A stretch of 64,000 nucleotides of DNA from Bacillus sp. FJAT-52991. GTDB taxonomy: Bacteria > Bacillota > Bacilli > Bacillales > Domibacillaceae. Positions 18,651 through 30,498 of the stretch are shown piece by piece (positions within the stretch are counted from its first letter, which is position 1; each line of letters opens with the position of its first letter). Under the pieces are notes generated by a model. That model was not told where the DNA came from, made no database searches, and worked only from the letters and a program-made list of their open reading frames with translations. Made by a program: the position numbers and the translations under genes. Where the stretch lies: positions 1,326,001 through 1,390,000 of the forward strand of contig NZ_CP147404.1 in assembly GCF_037201805.1 (NCBI RefSeq), in the 5' to 3' direction.

Positions 18651-19376
18651 ATGAGCGTTCCAAAGTATAAACGTGTTGTATTAAAGCTTAGTGGAGAGGC
18701 ATTGGCAGGAGATGCTGGGTTTGGTATTAACCCTAAAGTCATTAAGTCCATTGCAGAACAAGTAAAAGAAATTGCAGAATTAGATGTGGAAGTAGCAGTT
18801 GTTGTTGGTGGTGGAAACATTTGGAGAGGGAAAATCGGTAGTGAAATGGGTATGGACCGTGCGACAGCTGATTACATGGGCATGTTAGCAACGGTGATGA
18901 ATTCGATGGCTTTACAAGATAGTTTAGAGCAACTAGGTATTGAAACTCGTGTTCAAACATCCATTGAAATGCGCCAAGTGGCCGAACCTTACATCCGTCG
19001 TCGTGCTATTCGCCATTTAGAAAAGAAACGTGTCGTTATTTTTGCAGCAGGTACAGGAAATCCTTATTTCTCTACAGATACAACCGCTGCTTTAAGAGCT
19101 GCTGAAATTGAAGCAGAAGTGATTTTGATGGCAAAAAATAATGTAGACGGTGTATATTCTGCGGATCCACGTGTGGATAAAGAAGCGGTCAAATATAACG
19201 AGCTTTCCTATTTAGATGTGTTAAAAGAAGGATTAGCTGTAATGGATTCAACTGCTTCTTCTTTATGTATGGATAACGATATTCCGTTAATTGTGTTCTC
19301 TGTAATGGAAAGCGGAAATATTAAACGTGTTGTCATGGGAGATAATATTGGAACAATTGTTAGGGGGAAAGAATAA
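18651..19376 (+). CDS. pyrH: UMP kinase
   Basis: Phosphorylates UMP to UDP for pyrimidine nucleotide synthesis. It is an amino-acid-kinase fold protein of 241 residues with [38 protein letters not shown] and [15 protein letters not shown]. The start is ATG 18651, 5 bases after GGAGG; the in-frame ATG at 18639 overlaps that site and would be too far upstream. The stop overlaps frr (TAATG). Confidence 0.96.
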   Translation: MSVPKYKRVVLKLSGEALAGDAGFGINPKVIKSIAEQVKEIAELDVEVAVVVGGGNIWRGKIGSEMGMDRATADYMGMLATVMNSMALQDSLEQLGIETRVQTSIEMRQVAEPYIRRRAIRHLEKKRVVIFAAGTGNPYFSTDTTAALRAAEIEAEVILMAKNNVDGVYSADPRVDKEAVKYNELSYLDVLKEGLAVMDSTASSLCMDNDIPLIVFSVMESGNIKRVVMGDNIGTIVRGKE

Positions 19377-19933
19377 TGCCAACTAAAGTAATGGAACAAT
19401 TAAATGACAAAATGACAAAAGCAGTTCAAGCTTTTACAAGAGAGTTAGCTTCAATTCGTGCTGGTCGTGCGAGCGCCCAGTTATTAGATCGCGTGACAGT
19501 AGAGTATTACGGAGCGCCAACGCCAATTAACCAATTGGCTTCTGTCTCAGTGCCAGAAGCGAGACTGTTAGTGATTCAGCCTTATGATAAAACAGCACTT
19601 GGCGACATTGAAAAAGCGATTTTAAAATCAGATTTAGGGCTAACGCCATCCAATGATGGTTCAGTCATTCGTCTGGCTTTCCCTGCTTTAACAGAAGAGC
19701 GCCGTAAAGAATTGGCGAAGTTAGTAAAGAAAGAAGCAGAAGATGCAAAAGTCGCTATTCGCAATATTCGTCGCGATGCCAATGAAGACTTTAAAAAGCT
19801 TGAAAAAGCGGGCGAAATTACTGAGGATGCTCTACGTGGCCACACGGAAGATGTTCAAAAGGAAACCGATCAATTTATTACGAAAATTGACGAAATCGCC
19901 AAAGATAAAGAAAAAGAAATCATGGAAGTTTAA
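19376..19933 (+). CDS. frr: Ribosome recycling factor
   Basis: Splits post-termination ribosomes with EF-G. The 185 residues fit the family length, with the motifs [19 protein letters not shown] and [20 protein letters not shown] and a C-terminal helix KEKEIMEV. It is coupled to pyrH by a 1-bp overlap and followed by a terminator. Confidence 0.97.
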   Translation: MPTKVMEQLNDKMTKAVQAFTRELASIRAGRASAQLLDRVTVEYYGAPTPINQLASVSVPEARLLVIQPYDKTALGDIEKAILKSDLGLTPSNDGSVIRLAFPALTEERRKELAKLVKKEAEDAKVAIRNIRRDANEDFKKLEKAGEITEDALRGHTEDVQKETDQFITKIDEIAKDKEKEIMEV

Positions 19934-19940
19934 CGATCAT

Positions 19941-19975
19941 AACCCTCTTCTTTGTAAGGGGGTTTTCTTGTTTTT
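19941..19975 (+). terminator. Terminator after frr
   Basis: AACCCTCTT pairs with AAGGGGGTT around CTTTGT, followed by TTCTTGTTTTT. Confidence 0.8.
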
Positions 19976-20030
19976 AAGAAGAAAAATGAAATACATAAAA
20001 TTCTACAAAGTAATCATCGAGAGATTTTGG

Positions 20031-20044
20031 TATTATAATAGGTA
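20031..20044 (+). promoter_or_regulatory. Possible -10 region upstream of uppS
   Basis: TATTATAATA follows TTTTGG, giving an extended -10 (TG-n-TATTAT) or a perfect TATAAT. No good -35 box is seen at 16-18 bp, so this rests on the -10 alone. Confidence 0.35.
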
Positions 20045-20089
20045 GTGTTTTTTAATTACATTGATGAGGTTACATTTGGAGGATATTTT

Positions 20090-20869
20090 ATGATCAACAA
20101 AAAGAAGTTGTGGGGAAAGAATGAAGTCCATCATACTGAAGATAAGATTGAACAAATCAAAAAAGATTCGGTTCCGGAACATATTGCCATTATCATGGAT
20201 GGGAATGGCAGGTGGGCAAAGAAAAGAGCCCTTCCTAGAATTGCTGGTCATCATGAAGGGATGAAAACCGTTAGAAAAATAACGAGATTAGCCAATCGTC
20301 TAGGAGTTAAAACGTTAACTTTATACGCTTTTTCGACTGAAAATTGGAAACGTCCCAAACTGGAAGTAGATTTTTTGATGAAGCTTCCAGAAGAGTTTCT
20401 TAGTACGTTTTTGCCTGAATTGATTGATGAAAATGTTAGAGTAGAAATGATGGGGGACCGCCAGCAAATTCCTACGCACACATTACGTGCGGTCGACAAA
20501 GCCAGAAAAGACACTGAACAAAATGATGGCCTCATTTTAAACTTTGCTTTGAACTATGGGAGTAGAGCAGAGATATTAGATGCAGTGAAATGTATAATGC
20601 ATGATGTCAAAAATGGTATACTAAAAGAAGATGAATTAAATGAAGAAGTCTTTTCCCGTTATTTAATGACGAAGCATTTAAACGATCCAGACTTACTGAT
20701 TAGAACGAGTGGGGAAATACGCTTAAGTAATTTTATGCTTTGGCAGCTTGCCTACACAGAATTTTGGTTTTCTGATGTGCTGTGGCCTGACTTTAATGAA
20801 ACCCACTTACTAGAAGCGATTGAGTCATATCAGCGGCGGTCTCGTCGATTTGGTGGCTTGCAATCATAA
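20090..20869 (+). CDS. uppS: Isoprenyl transferase (undecaprenyl diphosphate synthase)
   Basis: Cis-prenyltransferase that extends farnesyl diphosphate with IPP to the C55 carrier lipid for wall synthesis. Catalytic Asp D37 lies in IAIIMDGNGRWAKKR; further motifs are FSTENW, NYGSRAEI and LIRTSGEIRLSNFMLWQ. ATG 20090 follows GGAGGATATTTT; an upstream in-frame start (20045) has no site. Length 259 residues. cdsA follows after 34 bp. Confidence 0.95.
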   Translation: MINKKKLWGKNEVHHTEDKIEQIKKDSVPEHIAIIMDGNGRWAKKRALPRIAGHHEGMKTVRKITRLANRLGVKTLTLYAFSTENWKRPKLEVDFLMKLPEEFLSTFLPELIDENVRVEMMGDRQQIPTHTLRAVDKARKDTEQNDGLILNFALNYGSRAEILDAVKCIMHDVKNGILKEDELNEEVFSRYLMTKHLNDPDLLIRTSGEIRLSNFMLWQLAYTEFWFSDVLWPDFNETHLLEAIESYQRRSRRFGGLQS

Positions 20870-20903
20870 ATTCGAATTTCGATGAAAGTTAGGAGTTTAT
20901 AAA

Positions 20904-21695
20904 ATGAAACAACGTATCATAACAGCTGTCATTGCTGCAGCCGTTTTTTTGCCAATTGTACTTTATGGCGGCTGGCCATTTTTACTACTAGCCTTTTTGA
21001 TGGCCGTAATAGGTCTCGGAGAAGCACTAAGAATGAAACAGATTTCGTTAGCTTCTGTACCAGGAATTCTGTCAATAATCATGTTAGCCATTTTATTAAT
21101 TCCTAATAAGATGAGCAGTGTAATCGAGCAGGCAGGTTATGACAAATTGCAACTGATGTTGCTCATGGTCTTGTGGTTATTAGTTTACATGGTCATGTCT
21201 AAAAATCGCTTTACATTTGAAGATGTAGGCTTTTGTGTCCTTTCTGTATTATATATCGGCTTTGGATTTTATTATTTTATGGAAACGAGAGAAGCGGGAG
21301 TTGTATTTATCTTCTTTGCTTTATTTATCACATGGGCAACGGATTCGGGAGCCTATTTCATTGGGCGTTCGTTTGGAAAGCACAAATTGTGGCCTGAAAT
21401 TAGCCCGAAAAAAACGATTGAGGGTTCTGTAGGAGGTATCCTTTCAGCTGTTGTTGTTGCAGCATTGTTTTATTTCTTCGCCGATATAGATATCGCACTC
21501 GCACAGCTATTGATAGGTACGGTCATCCTTTCTGCGTTTGGACAGATTGGTGACCTTGCTGAATCGGCTTTAAAACGCCATTTTGGTGTCAAGGATTCCG
21601 GGACGATTTTACCTGGACATGGAGGGATTTTAGATCGTGTGGATAGCTGGCTGTTTGTGTTCCCGCTTATCCATATTTTACAATTTGTTAATTGA
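20904..21695 (+). CDS. cdsA: Phosphatidate cytidylyltransferase
   Basis: Makes CDP-diacylglycerol from phosphatidic acid and CTP. The 263-residue protein is almost all hydrophobic (about seven helices) and ends with the family signature GDLAESALKRHFGVKDSG followed by LPGHGGILDRVDS. TTAGGAG site before ATG. The uppS-cdsA-dxr-rseP order is conserved in Firmicutes. Confidence 0.95.
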   Translation: MKQRIITAVIAAAVFLPIVLYGGWPFLLLAFLMAVIGLGEALRMKQISLASVPGILSIIMLAILLIPNKMSSVIEQAGYDKLQLMLLMVLWLLVYMVMSKNRFTFEDVGFCVLSVLYIGFGFYYFMETREAGVVFIFFALFITWATDSGAYFIGRSFGKHKLWPEISPKKTIEGSVGGILSAVVVAALFYFFADIDIALAQLLIGTVILSAFGQIGDLAESALKRHFGVKDSGTILPGHGGILDRVDSWLFVFPLIHILQFVN

Positions 21696-21714
21696 AGTTT
21701 GGTTGAGGAGATGA

Positions 21715-22863
21715 ATGGGTTTGAAGAAGATAAGTCTATTAGGTGCTACAGGCTCCATTGGACAACAAACGCTCGATGTGATCGAGCATCATAGCGAAGA
21801 CTTTACTCTCGTTGCTTTTTCGGCTGGAAGAAATATAGAGGAGACAAGAAAAATTATTCACAAGTTTCATCCAGAGCTTGTTTCGGTTCAGGAAAAGGAT
21901 GATGCTCTTCGTTTGCAAGCAGAATTTCCTTTTCTAAACGTTACGTATGGGGAAGAAGGACTTGTTGAAGTAGCGGTCTATCCTGTAGCACATATATTAG
22001 TGAATGCTGTACTTGGTAGTGTAGGTTTGTTTCCAACGATGCAAGCCATTGAAGCAGGTAAGACGATTGCGATAGCGAACAAGGAAACATTAGTGACAGC
22101 CGGGCATTTAGTCATGGAGGCGGCACAAAAGCATCATGTTAGTCTATTGCCTGTCGATAGTGAGCATTCGGCCATTTTTCAATGTCTACAAGGAGAACAA
22201 TCGAAAAATATTGAGCGTTTAATTTTGACAGCATCTGGCGGAAGCTTTCGAGATCGCTCTCGAGAAGAATTGAAACATGTAAGCGTGAAGGAAGCACTCA
22301 ATCATCCGAACTGGTCAATGGGAGCAAAAATCACGATTGATTCGGCAACGATGATGAATAAAGGTTTAGAAGTAATTGAAGCACATTGGCTGTTTCATTT
22401 GCCATATGAGCAAATAGATGTTATTTTACATCGTGAAAGTATTATTCATTCGATGGTCGAATTTCATGATAGTTCAGTTATTGCTCAATTGGGAACGCCG
22501 GATATGCGGGTACCCATTCAATACGCTTTAACGTATCCAGATCGCTTTGTACAGCTGGGGTCTAAACGCTTAAATTTAGTAGAGATAGGGAAGTTGCATT
22601 TTGAGAAAATGGACCTTGACCGGTTCCGGATGCTAGCATTAGCTTATCAAGCAGGTAAGGCTGGCGGAACGATGCCAACTGTATTAAATGCAGCGAATGA
22701 AGAGGCGGTCGCCGCTTTTCTTGCGGGAAAGATTTCATTTTTACAAATTGATGGATTGGTGGAACGTTCTTTAGAACAACATAAGCAAATCTTACACCCG
22801 GATTTAGAAACGATTCAGCAAACTGATAAAGAAACAAGGATTTTCGTCCACTCACTTTTATAA
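21715..22863 (+). CDS. dxr: 1-deoxy-D-xylulose 5-phosphate reductoisomerase
   Basis: First committed enzyme of the MEP isoprenoid pathway, turning DXP into MEP with NADPH. NADPH motif [15 protein letters not shown] is at the N-terminus; the metal/substrate residues lie in [18 protein letters not shown] and [14 protein letters not shown]. Length 382 residues. GAGGAG lies 4 bases upstream of ATG 21715. It feeds IPP to the neighbouring uppS product. Confidence 0.95.
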   Translation: MGLKKISLLGATGSIGQQTLDVIEHHSEDFTLVAFSAGRNIEETRKIIHKFHPELVSVQEKDDALRLQAEFPFLNVTYGEEGLVEVAVYPVAHILVNAVLGSVGLFPTMQAIEAGKTIAIANKETLVTAGHLVMEAAQKHHVSLLPVDSEHSAIFQCLQGEQSKNIERLILTASGGSFRDRSREELKHVSVKEALNHPNWSMGAKITIDSATMMNKGLEVIEAHWLFHLPYEQIDVILHRESIIHSMVEFHDSSVIAQLGTPDMRVPIQYALTYPDRFVQLGSKRLNLVEIGKLHFEKMDLDRFRMLALAYQAGKAGGTMPTVLNAANEEAVAAFLAGKISFLQIDGLVERSLEQHKQILHPDLETIQQTDKETRIFVHSLL

Positions 22864-22881
22864 AAAAAGGTGGTTATACAT

Positions 22882-24147
22882 TTGAACACAGTGATAGCAT
22901 TTATTGTAATATTTGGCGCGCTCGTTTTTTTTCATGAATTAGGGCATTTCATTTTTGCCAAAAGAGCGGGTATCCTTTGCCGAGAGTTTGCGATCGGCTT
23001 TGGGCCGAAAATATTTGCTCATAAAAAAGGAGAAACAGTTTATACTCTTCGTCTCTTGCCGTTAGGTGGTTATGTTCGCATGGCTGGTGAGGACCCTGAA
23101 ATGGTCGATTTAAAAGCTGGTCATCGAGTTGGTGTCGTATGTAATGAACAAGAGGAAATTGTCAAAATTATTGTTAATGGAAAGGATCGTTACCCGAAAG
23201 CTCGTGTTATTGAGGTCGAGGAAGCCGATCTTGAACATCAACTGCTTATACGAGGCTATGAGGATGGGGAAGAGGAATTGAAATCCTTTTCTATTCATCG
23301 AGAAGCTGTCATTGCTGAGGATGGAATCGAAACGCAAATTTCTCCGTGGGATCGACAGTTTTCGTCAAAAACACTTGGGCAACGCGCCATAACTATTTTT
23401 GCTGGACCACTATTTAACTTTATTTTAGCGTTCATCGTGTTTATTATCATTGCTTTGGTTCAAGGAATTCCAACGAACGAGCCTGAATTAGGTCAATTAA
23501 CGCCTGATGGTGCGGCAAAAGAAGCAGGGTTAGTTCAAGGGGACAAAATCATCAGCATCAATGGTGAAGGTATGTCGAGTTGGCAGGAAATTGTAGAATT
23601 GATTCAGAAAAATCCACAGACAGAAATGGACTTTACGGTGGAAAGAGACGGAAACACGTTACAAATTCCTGTTACACCAGATTCACGTCAAATTGAAGGT
23701 GAAGAAAAAGAAAGTGGTGTGATTGGCGTTTACGGTCCAGTCGAAAAAGATTTCTTTGGCTCCATTGTATATGCTGCAAAGGAAACATACTTCTGGACGA
23801 CGGAAATTTTTAAAATGGTCGGCAAACTAGTAACGGGTCAATTTTCCATCGATATGCTCTCTGGACCAGTTGGGATTTATGTCTCTACAGAGGTAGTCGC
23901 TCAATCTGGTATAATGAATTTAATGAAATGGGCAGGGGTATTAAGTATCAACCTTGGGATTATGAACTTATTACCACTTCCAGCACTTGATGGTGGGAGA
24001 TTGTTATTCTTCTTAGTAGAAGCTGTCCGAGGCAAGCCGATTGATCGTCATAAAGAAGGGATGGTTCATTTCGTCGGGTTTGCATTATTAATGCTGTTAA
24101 TGATCGTTGTTACTTGGAATGATATTCAACGATTCTTTTTACAATAA
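22882..24147 (+). CDS. rseP: Site-2 membrane metalloprotease RasP/RseP
   Basis: Intramembrane zinc protease that cleaves anti-sigma factors such as RsiW and clears signal peptides in Bacillus. HELGH is at 18-22 in the first helix; a PDZ domain (PDGAAKEAGLVQGDKIISING) lies mid-protein and the third ligand motif is PLPALDGGRLLFF near the C-terminus. I take TTG 22882 (7 bases after AAAGGTGG), giving MNTVIAFIVIFG; GTG 22870 lies within the ribosome-binding site. Length 421 residues. Confidence 0.93.
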   Translation: MNTVIAFIVIFGALVFFHELGHFIFAKRAGILCREFAIGFGPKIFAHKKGETVYTLRLLPLGGYVRMAGEDPEMVDLKAGHRVGVVCNEQEEIVKIIVNGKDRYPKARVIEVEEADLEHQLLIRGYEDGEEELKSFSIHREAVIAEDGIETQISPWDRQFSSKTLGQRAITIFAGPLFNFILAFIVFIIIALVQGIPTNEPELGQLTPDGAAKEAGLVQGDKIISINGEGMSSWQEIVELIQKNPQTEMDFTVERDGNTLQIPVTPDSRQIEGEEKESGVIGVYGPVEKDFFGSIVYAAKETYFWTTEIFKMVGKLVTGQFSIDMLSGPVGIYVSTEVVAQSGIMNLMKWAGVLSINLGIMNLLPLPALDGGRLLFFLVEAVRGKPIDRHKEGMVHFVGFALLMLLMIVVTWNDIQRFFLQ

Positions 24148-24167
24148 TATAGTTTGAGGTGTATGTC

Positions 24168-25877
24168 ATGAAACAAAGCCAAACGTTAATTCCTACATTA
24201 AGAGAAACTCCTGCTGATGCAGAGGTGAAAAATCATCAGCTGTTATTAAAAGCTGGATTTATTAGACAAAATGCTAGCGGGGTGTATAGTTATTTACCAC
24301 TTGGCAAAAAAGTGTTGCGAAAAGTGGAAGAAATTGTTCGTGAAGAAATGGACGCTGCTGGAGCAGTAGAATTGTTAATGCCGGCTTTACAACAAGCTGA
24401 GCTTTGGCAAGAATCAGGCCGTTGGTATACGTATGGTCCGGAGTTGATGCGCTTAAAAGATCGTCATGATCGTGAATTTGCATTAGGGGCGACTCATGAA
24501 GAAGTTATTACCAGCTTAGTTCGTGATGAAATCAAATCGTACAAGCGTCTGCCGTTGACGTTATACCAAATTCAGACAAAGTTCCGTGATGAAAAGCGCC
24601 CGCGTTTCGGCTTGCTTCGTGGAAGAGAGTTTGTGATGAAGGATGCTTACTCTTTCCACGCTTCTCAGGAAAGTCTAGATGAAGTGTATGATCGTTTATT
24701 TACTGCTTATTCGAATGTATTCCGTCGCTGTGGCTTGAATTTCCGAGCGGTAATTGCGGACTCTGGAGCGATGGGTGGGAAAGACACGCATGAATTCATG
24801 GTGCTGTCAGATATCGGAGAAGATACGATTGCTTATTCTGATCAATCCAATTATGCGGCTAATATCGAAATGGCTCCTGTTGTTACAACATATGAAAAAA
24901 GCGATGAATCAGAAAAAGAGAAAGAAAAAGTGGTTACCCCAAATGCGAAAACAATTGAAGACGTTTCTGCTTTGTTAAATGTAGCCCCAGAAAAATGTAT
25001 TAAATCTCTTTTATTTAAAGTAGATGAAGAGTACGTTCTTGTTCTTGCTAGAGGCGATCATGAAGTAAATGATATTAAGTTGAAAAACTTGCTACAAGCG
25101 GATCAAGTGGAGTTAGCTCTTCCTGAAACAGTCAGCGATATTTTAGGTTGCTCAATCGGTTCTCTTGGCCCTGTAGATATGAAGGGTGACGTGAAAGTAA
25201 TAGCGGATCATGCCGTACAAGCCATTACGAATCTGGTGTGTGGCGCAAATGAAGAAGGATTCCATTATATCAACGTCAATGCAGAAAGAGATTTCACAGT
25301 CGATCAATATGCGGATCTTCGCTTTATTCAAGAGGGCGATGCTTCTCCTGATGGACAAGGCACTATTAAGTTTGCCAAAGGAATTGAAGTGGGCCATGTC
25401 TTTAAATTAGGAACTCGTTACAGTGAAGCGATGAATGCGACTTATTTGGACGAAAATGGACGCACTCAACCGATGATTATGGGATGTTACGGTATTGGTG
25501 TATCCCGCACATTAGCTGCAGTCGCTGAACAATTTAACGATGAGAAAGGCTTCATTTGGCCGAAAGCGTTAACTCCATATGATGTTCATCTCGTTCCAAT
25601 CAATATGAAAGATGATCACCAACGCGAGTTAGCTGAACAGCTTTATGACCTGCTTCGTGAAAAACGTTTTGATGTCTTGATGGATGATCGTGCAGAGCGA
25701 CCTGGTGTTAAATTTGCCGATAGTGATCTAATTGGTTTACCTGTTCGAATTACAGTGGGCAAAAAAGCATCTGAAGGAATTGTAGAAGTAAAGGTACGCT
25801 CAACTGGAGAAACGATTGAAGTACCTAAGGAACAATTAGTGACAGCATTAGATGAATTGCTTCGCACAATATCTTAA
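24168..25877 (+). CDS. proS: Prolyl-tRNA synthetase
   Basis: Charges tRNA-Pro. It is a bacterial-type ProRS of 569 residues: class II motifs 1-3 (motif 2 [24 protein letters not shown] region; motif 3 [14 protein letters not shown]), an editing/YbaK insertion at about 235-400 and an anticodon-binding C-terminal domain. ATG 24168 follows GAGGTG; the in-frame GTG at 24159 is part of that site. A terminator follows. No T-box leader is visible upstream. Confidence 0.96.
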   Translation: MKQSQTLIPTLRETPADAEVKNHQLLLKAGFIRQNASGVYSYLPLGKKVLRKVEEIVREEMDAAGAVELLMPALQQAELWQESGRWYTYGPELMRLKDRHDREFALGATHEEVITSLVRDEIKSYKRLPLTLYQIQTKFRDEKRPRFGLLRGREFVMKDAYSFHASQESLDEVYDRLFTAYSNVFRRCGLNFRAVIADSGAMGGKDTHEFMVLSDIGEDTIAYSDQSNYAANIEMAPVVTTYEKSDESEKEKEKVVTPNAKTIEDVSALLNVAPEKCIKSLLFKVDEEYVLVLARGDHEVNDIKLKNLLQADQVELALPETVSDILGCSIGSLGPVDMKGDVKVIADHAVQAITNLVCGANEEGFHYINVNAERDFTVDQYADLRFIQEGDASPDGQGTIKFAKGIEVGHVFKLGTRYSEAMNATYLDENGRTQPMIMGCYGIGVSRTLAAVAEQFNDEKGFIWPKALTPYDVHLVPINMKDDHQRELAEQLYDLLREKRFDVLMDDRAERPGVKFADSDLIGLPVRITVGKKASEGIVEVKVRSTGETIEVPKEQLVTALDELLRTIS

Positions 25878-25952
25878 TGTATAGATGAAATGATGGATAA
25901 ATTAGCTATCAAACTTCTAGAAATGGACAAGAAGTTTTTTGGTGGAGGAGAG

Positions 25953-25984
25953 AAAAAGGTGCCTGCTTTAGGTACCTTTTTCTT
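25953..25984 (+). terminator. Terminator after proS
   Basis: AAAAAGGTGCCT pairs with AGGTACCTTTTT (one G-U) around a 5-base loop; the T run TTTTTCTT follows. Confidence 0.8.
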
Positions 25985-26013
25985 CCGATTATAAAAAATT
26001 GGGAGGCGTAAAA

Positions 26014-29000
26014 ATGAGTGAGGAATCCCAAGGGAAACGACAAAGGTTTCAATTATTACTACAGCAGTTAAATTTGATCGATGATGCCATTGTGAAGCAC
26101 TTTGAAGGAGCGGAAATTTCTAAACTGACGGTGGAGCGACAACAGAAAAGATGGCATTTTTCATTTTTAGTGGAACAAATTGTTCCTTATCAAGTGTTGG
26201 AGCTGTTCATGAATCAGTTAGTGCACACTTTTAAAGAAATTGCTACGGTCACATTTTCAATTAAAGCAAAAAATCCAGAAGTGTCAGAGGTATTGATCAG
26301 ACAATACTGGAATCTCTGTGTGAAGCAGCTAGAAGGTATTTCGCCACCCATGCTTGCTTTACTAATGAAACAGCCGCCTACTGTAAAAGGGAATAAGCTT
26401 GTGGTTGCAGTAAATAATGAAGCGGAAGGGATGGCATTAAAGAATAAGTATGGGGAATGGGTGGTCCATATTTATCAAAATTATGGCTTTCCCTCTTTCG
26501 CATTTGATGTAGAAATTATTGAGGCAGAAAAAGATGAAGCCTTTCAGCAATTTTTGGAGGCGAAACAAAAAGAAGATGCTGAGCGAGCGATGCAAGCTGT
26601 TGTTGATATGCAAAAACGAGAAGCAAGTGCAAAAGAGGAGGGGCAGGAATTTGACGGTCCATTAATGATTGGTTTGAAGATCAAAGAAGATGCCGAATTT
26701 AAAAAGCTTGAAGAAATTCAAGATGAAGAACGGCGTATTGCGATCGAAGGTTACGTATTCGATGCGGAAACAAAAGAGCTTCGCAGTGGCCGAACATTGT
26801 TAACTTTTAAAATTACTGATTACACTGATTCTCTTTTAGTGAAAATGTTTTCTCGAGATAAAGAAGATGCGGCCCTGTTAAGCAGAGTCAAAAAAGGGAT
26901 GTGGGTGAGAGCGCGGGGAACGGTTCAAAATGATACATTTGTTCGAGATCTTGTGATGATTGCCAATGATATCAATGAATTTTCGCCAGTTACTCGCCGA
27001 GATACAGCTCCAGAAGACGAGAAGCGAGTAGAGCTTCATCTGCATACGCCAATGAGTCAAATGGATGCTGTTACCCCTGTGAGTGAACTCGTCGCTCAAG
27101 CCAGTAAATGGGGTCATAAAGCGATCGCCATTACTGATCATGCCGTTACCCAATCATTCCCTGAAGCGTATAGCGCCGGAAAGAAAAATGGAATTAAAGT
27201 ATTGTATGGACTTGAAGCGAACTTAGTCGATGATGGCGTACCGATTGCCTATCATGATGCCCATCGTTTTTTACCGGATGAAACATATGTCGTCTTCGAT
27301 GTAGAGACAACGGGATTATCAGCTGTCTATGATACGATTATTGAATTAGCTGGTGTCAAGATTAAGAATGGAGAGATTATTGATCGATTCGAATCCTTTG
27401 CGAATCCGCATCATCCCTTATCAGCTACCACCATTAATTTAACGGGAATTACGGATGATTTAGTTGAAAATGCCCCTGAAGTAGAAGAGGTATTACAAAA
27501 GTTTAAAGAGTGGACAGCGGATGCGATCTTAGTCGCTCATAATGCTTCCTTTGATATGGGCTTTCTTCAAGTAGGGTATGAGCGCTACAAAATCGAAAAG
27601 GCAATGAATCCTGTCATTGATACGTTAGAGTTAGCGAGGTTTTTATATCCTAGTATGAAAAATCATCGCTTAAATACGTTAGCGAAGAAATTTGATGTGG
27701 AATTAACTCAGCATCACCGAGCGATTTATGATGCGGAAGCGACCGGCTATTTAATGTTGAAAATGTTACAAGATGCATCTGAAAAAGGAATTACGTATCA
27801 CGATCAATTTAATGAGCATATGGGGGAGGGAGATGCCTATAAGCGAGCTCGCCCTTACCACTGTACGATTTTTGCCCAAAATGATGTCGGCTTAAAAAAC
27901 TTGTTTAAATTAGTATCTACTTCTCATATTAACTACTTTTATCGCGTGCCGAGAATACCGCGGTCCGTCTTACAAAAACATCGTGAAGGCTTGATCATCG
28001 GTTCAGGCTGTGATAAGGGTGAAGTGTTTGAAAGCATGATGCAAAAAGGTAGTGAAGAAGCAGAGAAAAAAGCCGTTTTCTATGATTATTTAGAAATTCA
28101 TCCGAAAGAAGTTTATGCTCATTTATTAGAGCTTGAATTAGTTCGTGATGATCATGCGCTCGAAGATATTCTTTCTAAGATTGTGGAAATTGGTGATAAA
28201 TTAAAGCTGCCTGTTTGTGCAACAGGAAATGTTCATTATTTAAATCCAACAGATAAGATTCACCGCAAAATTTTGGTGAATTCTCAAGGTGGGGCTAATC
28301 CGCTCAATCGTCATCAACTGCCAGATGTTCATTTTCGAACAACGAATGAGATGCTTGATGCGTTCAGTTTTTTAGGAAAAGATAAAGCGAAAGAAGTTGT
28401 CGTGCTCAATCCAAATAAAGTTGCTGATCGTTTAGATGAGATCAAGCCGATTAAAGATGATCTATATACACCGAAAATCGAAGGGGCGGATGATGAGACG
28501 CGTGAAATGAGTTACGAAATGGCGCGCAGCATATACGGAGAGGAACTTCCAGAAATCGTAGAGGCCCGTTTGGAAAAAGAGTTAAAAAGTATTATCGGAC
28601 ACGGTTTTGCCGTTATTTATTTGATTTCACATAAACTTGTAAAAAAATCACTTGTAGATGGCTATCTTGTTGGCTCACGTGGTTCGGTAGGGTCATCATT
28701 CGTTGCGACGATGATGGAAATTACCGAAGTAAATCCATTGCCGCCGCATTATGTGTGTTCGAAATGTAAACAGTCGGAGTTCTTTAATGACGGTTCTGTC
28801 GGTTCAGGATTTGACCTTCCGGATAAAAACTGTCCAAATTGTAATATAAGCTACACGAAGGATGGTCATGATATCCCGTTTGAAACGTTTCTTGGATTTA
28901 AAGGGGATAAAGTCCCGGATATTGATTTGAACTTTTCTGGTGAGTATCAGCCGAAAGCTCATAACTATACAAAAGTACTATTTGGTGAAGACAATGTATA

Positions 29001-30336
29001 TCGAGCGGGAACGATTGGTACAGTTGCTGATAAAACGGCTTTTGGGTATGTGAAGGGATACTCTGCTGATAATAACTTGCAAATTCGCGGCGCAGAAGTG
29101 GATCGCTTAGCGAAAGGCTGTACAGGGGTTAAGCGGACGACAGGACAGCATCCAGGGGGGATTATCGTTGTGCCTGATTACATGGACATTTATGATTTCT
29201 CCCCAATTCAATACCCGGCGGATAGTGATAAATCAGAATGGAGAACAACGCATTTTGATTTCCATTCGATCCATGATAATTTATTGAAGCTTGATATTCT
29301 TGGACACGATGATCCGACGGTGATCCGGATGCTGCAAGATTTATCTGGTATTGATCCAAAAACAATTCCTACCGATGATCCAGAAGTGATGAAAATCTTC
29401 AGCGGAACAGAATCTCTTGGTGTGACAGAAGAGCAAATCATGTGTAAAACAGGAACGCTTGGGATCCCTGAATTTGGAACGAGATTCGTTCGACAAATGC
29501 TTGAAGATACGAAACCGACGACTTTTTCCGAACTCGTACAGATTTCTGGATTATCTCATGGGACAGATGTTTGGCTCGGGAATGCTCAAGAGCTGATTCA
29601 TAATGGGATTTGTGAACTGAGCGATGTAATCGGCTGTCGTGATGATATTATGGTGTATTTAATTTATCAAGATCTCGATCCTGCCTTCGCCTTTAAAATT
29701 ATGGAGTCCGTTCGTAAAGGAAAAGGGCTAACAGAGGAAATGGAAGAAGAAATGCGCAATAAAAAAGTTCCTGAATGGTATATTGATTCGTGTAAAAAGA
29801 TCAAATACATGTTTCCCAAGGCTCACGCCGCTGCGTACGTATTAATGGCTGTTCGGATTGCTTACTTTAAAGTACATTTGCCGCTGCTTTATTATGCTGC
29901 ATATTTTACTGTGCGCGCGGAGGATTTTGATATTGAAGCGATGGTTAGAGGTTCGGCCGCTATTACATCGAAGCTAGAAGAGATCAATGCGAAAGGGCTC
30001 GATGCTTCACCGAAAGAAAAGAACTTGTTGACTGTTTTAGAGTTAGCTCTTGAAATGAGTGAACGAGGATTCTCTTTCCAAAAAGTAGATTTATACCGCT
30101 CCAGTGCTGATCAATTTGTGATCGATGGTCAATCGCTTATTCCGCCGTTTAATGCGATTCCTGGTCTAGGAACGAACGCTGCCTATAATATTGTAAAAGC
30201 ACGTGAAGAAGGGGAGTTTTTATCGAAAGAAGATTTACAACAGCGAGGCAAGGTATCCAAGACTATTATTGAGTATTTAGATAATCATGGGTGTCTCGCT
30301 TCACTACCGGATCAGAATCAATTGTCATTATTTTAG
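26014..30336 (+). CDS. polC: DNA polymerase III alpha subunit, Gram-positive type PolC
   Basis: Main replicative polymerase with built-in proofreading. The 1440 residues contain an N-terminal domain, an OB fold (about 230-330), the first PHP part ([16 protein letters not shown], about 343), an inserted DnaQ-type 3'-5' exonuclease with D429 and E431 in VFDVETTGL, the rest of PHP, a zinc motif (CSKCKQ...CPNC, about 913-950) and the polymerase core ([12 protein letters not shown], about 968). GGGAGG precedes ATG 26014; TTG 25999 upstream lacks a site. Normal length, no damage. Confidence 0.96.
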   Translation: MSEESQGKRQRFQLLLQQLNLIDDAIVKHFEGAEISKLTVERQQKRWHFSFLVEQIVPYQVLELFMNQLVHTFKEIATVTFSIKAKNPEVSEVLIRQYWNLCVKQLEGISPPMLALLMKQPPTVKGNKLVVAVNNEAEGMALKNKYGEWVVHIYQNYGFPSFAFDVEIIEAEKDEAFQQFLEAKQKEDAERAMQAVVDMQKREASAKEEGQEFDGPLMIGLKIKEDAEFKKLEEIQDEERRIAIEGYVFDAETKELRSGRTLLTFKITDYTDSLLVKMFSRDKEDAALLSRVKKGMWVRARGTVQNDTFVRDLVMIANDINEFSPVTRRDTAPEDEKRVELHLHTPMSQMDAVTPVSELVAQASKWGHKAIAITDHAVTQSFPEAYSAGKKNGIKVLYGLEANLVDDGVPIAYHDAHRFLPDETYVVFDVETTGLSAVYDTIIELAGVKIKNGEIIDRFESFANPHHPLSATTINLTGITDDLVENAPEVEEVLQKFKEWTADAILVAHNASFDMGFLQVGYERYKIEKAMNPVIDTLELARFLYPSMKNHRLNTLAKKFDVELTQHHRAIYDAEATGYLMLKMLQDASEKGITYHDQFNEHMGEGDAYKRARPYHCTIFAQNDVGLKNLFKLVSTSHINYFYRVPRIPRSVLQKHREGLIIGSGCDKGEVFESMMQKGSEEAEKKAVFYDYLEIHPKEVYAHLLELELVRDDHALEDILSKIVEIGDKLKLPVCATGNVHYLNPTDKIHRKILVNSQGGANPLNRHQLPDVHFRTTNEMLDAFSFLGKDKAKEVVVLNPNKVADRLDEIKPIKDDLYTPKIEGADDETREMSYEMARSIYGEELPEIVEARLEKELKSIIGHGFAVIYLISHKLVKKSLVDGYLVGSRGSVGSSFVATMMEITEVNPLPPHYVCSKCKQSEFFNDGSVGSGFDLPDKNCPNCNISYTKDGHDIPFETFLGFKGDKVPDIDLNFSGEYQPKAHNYTKVLFGEDNVYRAGTIGTVADKTAFGYVKGYSADNNLQIRGAEVDRLAKGCTGVKRTTGQHPGGIIVVPDYMDIYDFSPIQYPADSDKSEWRTTHFDFHSIHDNLLKLDILGHDDPTVIRMLQDLSGIDPKTIPTDDPEVMKIFSGTESLGVTEEQIMCKTGTLGIPEFGTRFVRQMLEDTKPTTFSELVQISGLSHGTDVWLGNAQELIHNGICELSDVIGCRDDIMVYLIYQDLDPAFAFKIMESVRKGKGLTEEMEEEMRNKKVPEWYIDSCKKIKYMFPKAHAAAYVLMAVRIAYFKVHLPLLYYAAYFTVRAEDFDIEAMVRGSAAITSKLEEINAKGLDASPKEKNLLTVLELALEMSERGFSFQKVDLYRSSADQFVIDGQSLIPPFNAIPGLGTNAAYNIVKAREEGEFLSKEDLQQRGKVSKTIIEYLDNHGCLASLPDQNQLSLF

Positions 30337-30352
30337 CCTTGACACACCTTAG

Positions 30353-30381
30353 TTGCATATATGTGATGGATGTGGTATATT
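30353..30381 (+). promoter_or_regulatory. Promoter of the rimP-nusA-infB operon
   Basis: TTGCAT and TATATT are exactly 17 bp apart, in the 162-bp gap after polC. Transcription from here would start near 30388 and run through the hairpin at 30414-30440 before reaching rimP. Confidence 0.55.
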
Positions 30382-30413
30382 TTTAATGGAAATACTAATT
30401 GATAACTCTCTTT

Positions 30414-30440
30414 GAAAGAGTGGGGCATCCCCACTCTTTC
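30414..30440 (+). terminator. Perfect 12-bp hairpin between polC and rimP (terminator or attenuator)
   Basis: GAAAGAGTGGGG pairs perfectly with CCCCACTCTTTC around CAT. The downstream sequence GTGTTTGT is only weakly T-rich. It can end polC transcripts, but it lies downstream of the best rimP promoter and so may also be a leader structure. Confidence 0.65.
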
Positions 30441-30498
30441 GTGTTTGTATAGAGTTTCATTTCTTGGTCCGGAAGGCTAGTCAACCAGGAGGTATTAT

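Noticed and set aside
24148..24167. T-box leader for proS
   Set aside because: Only 20 bp separate rseP and proS, so there is no room for one.
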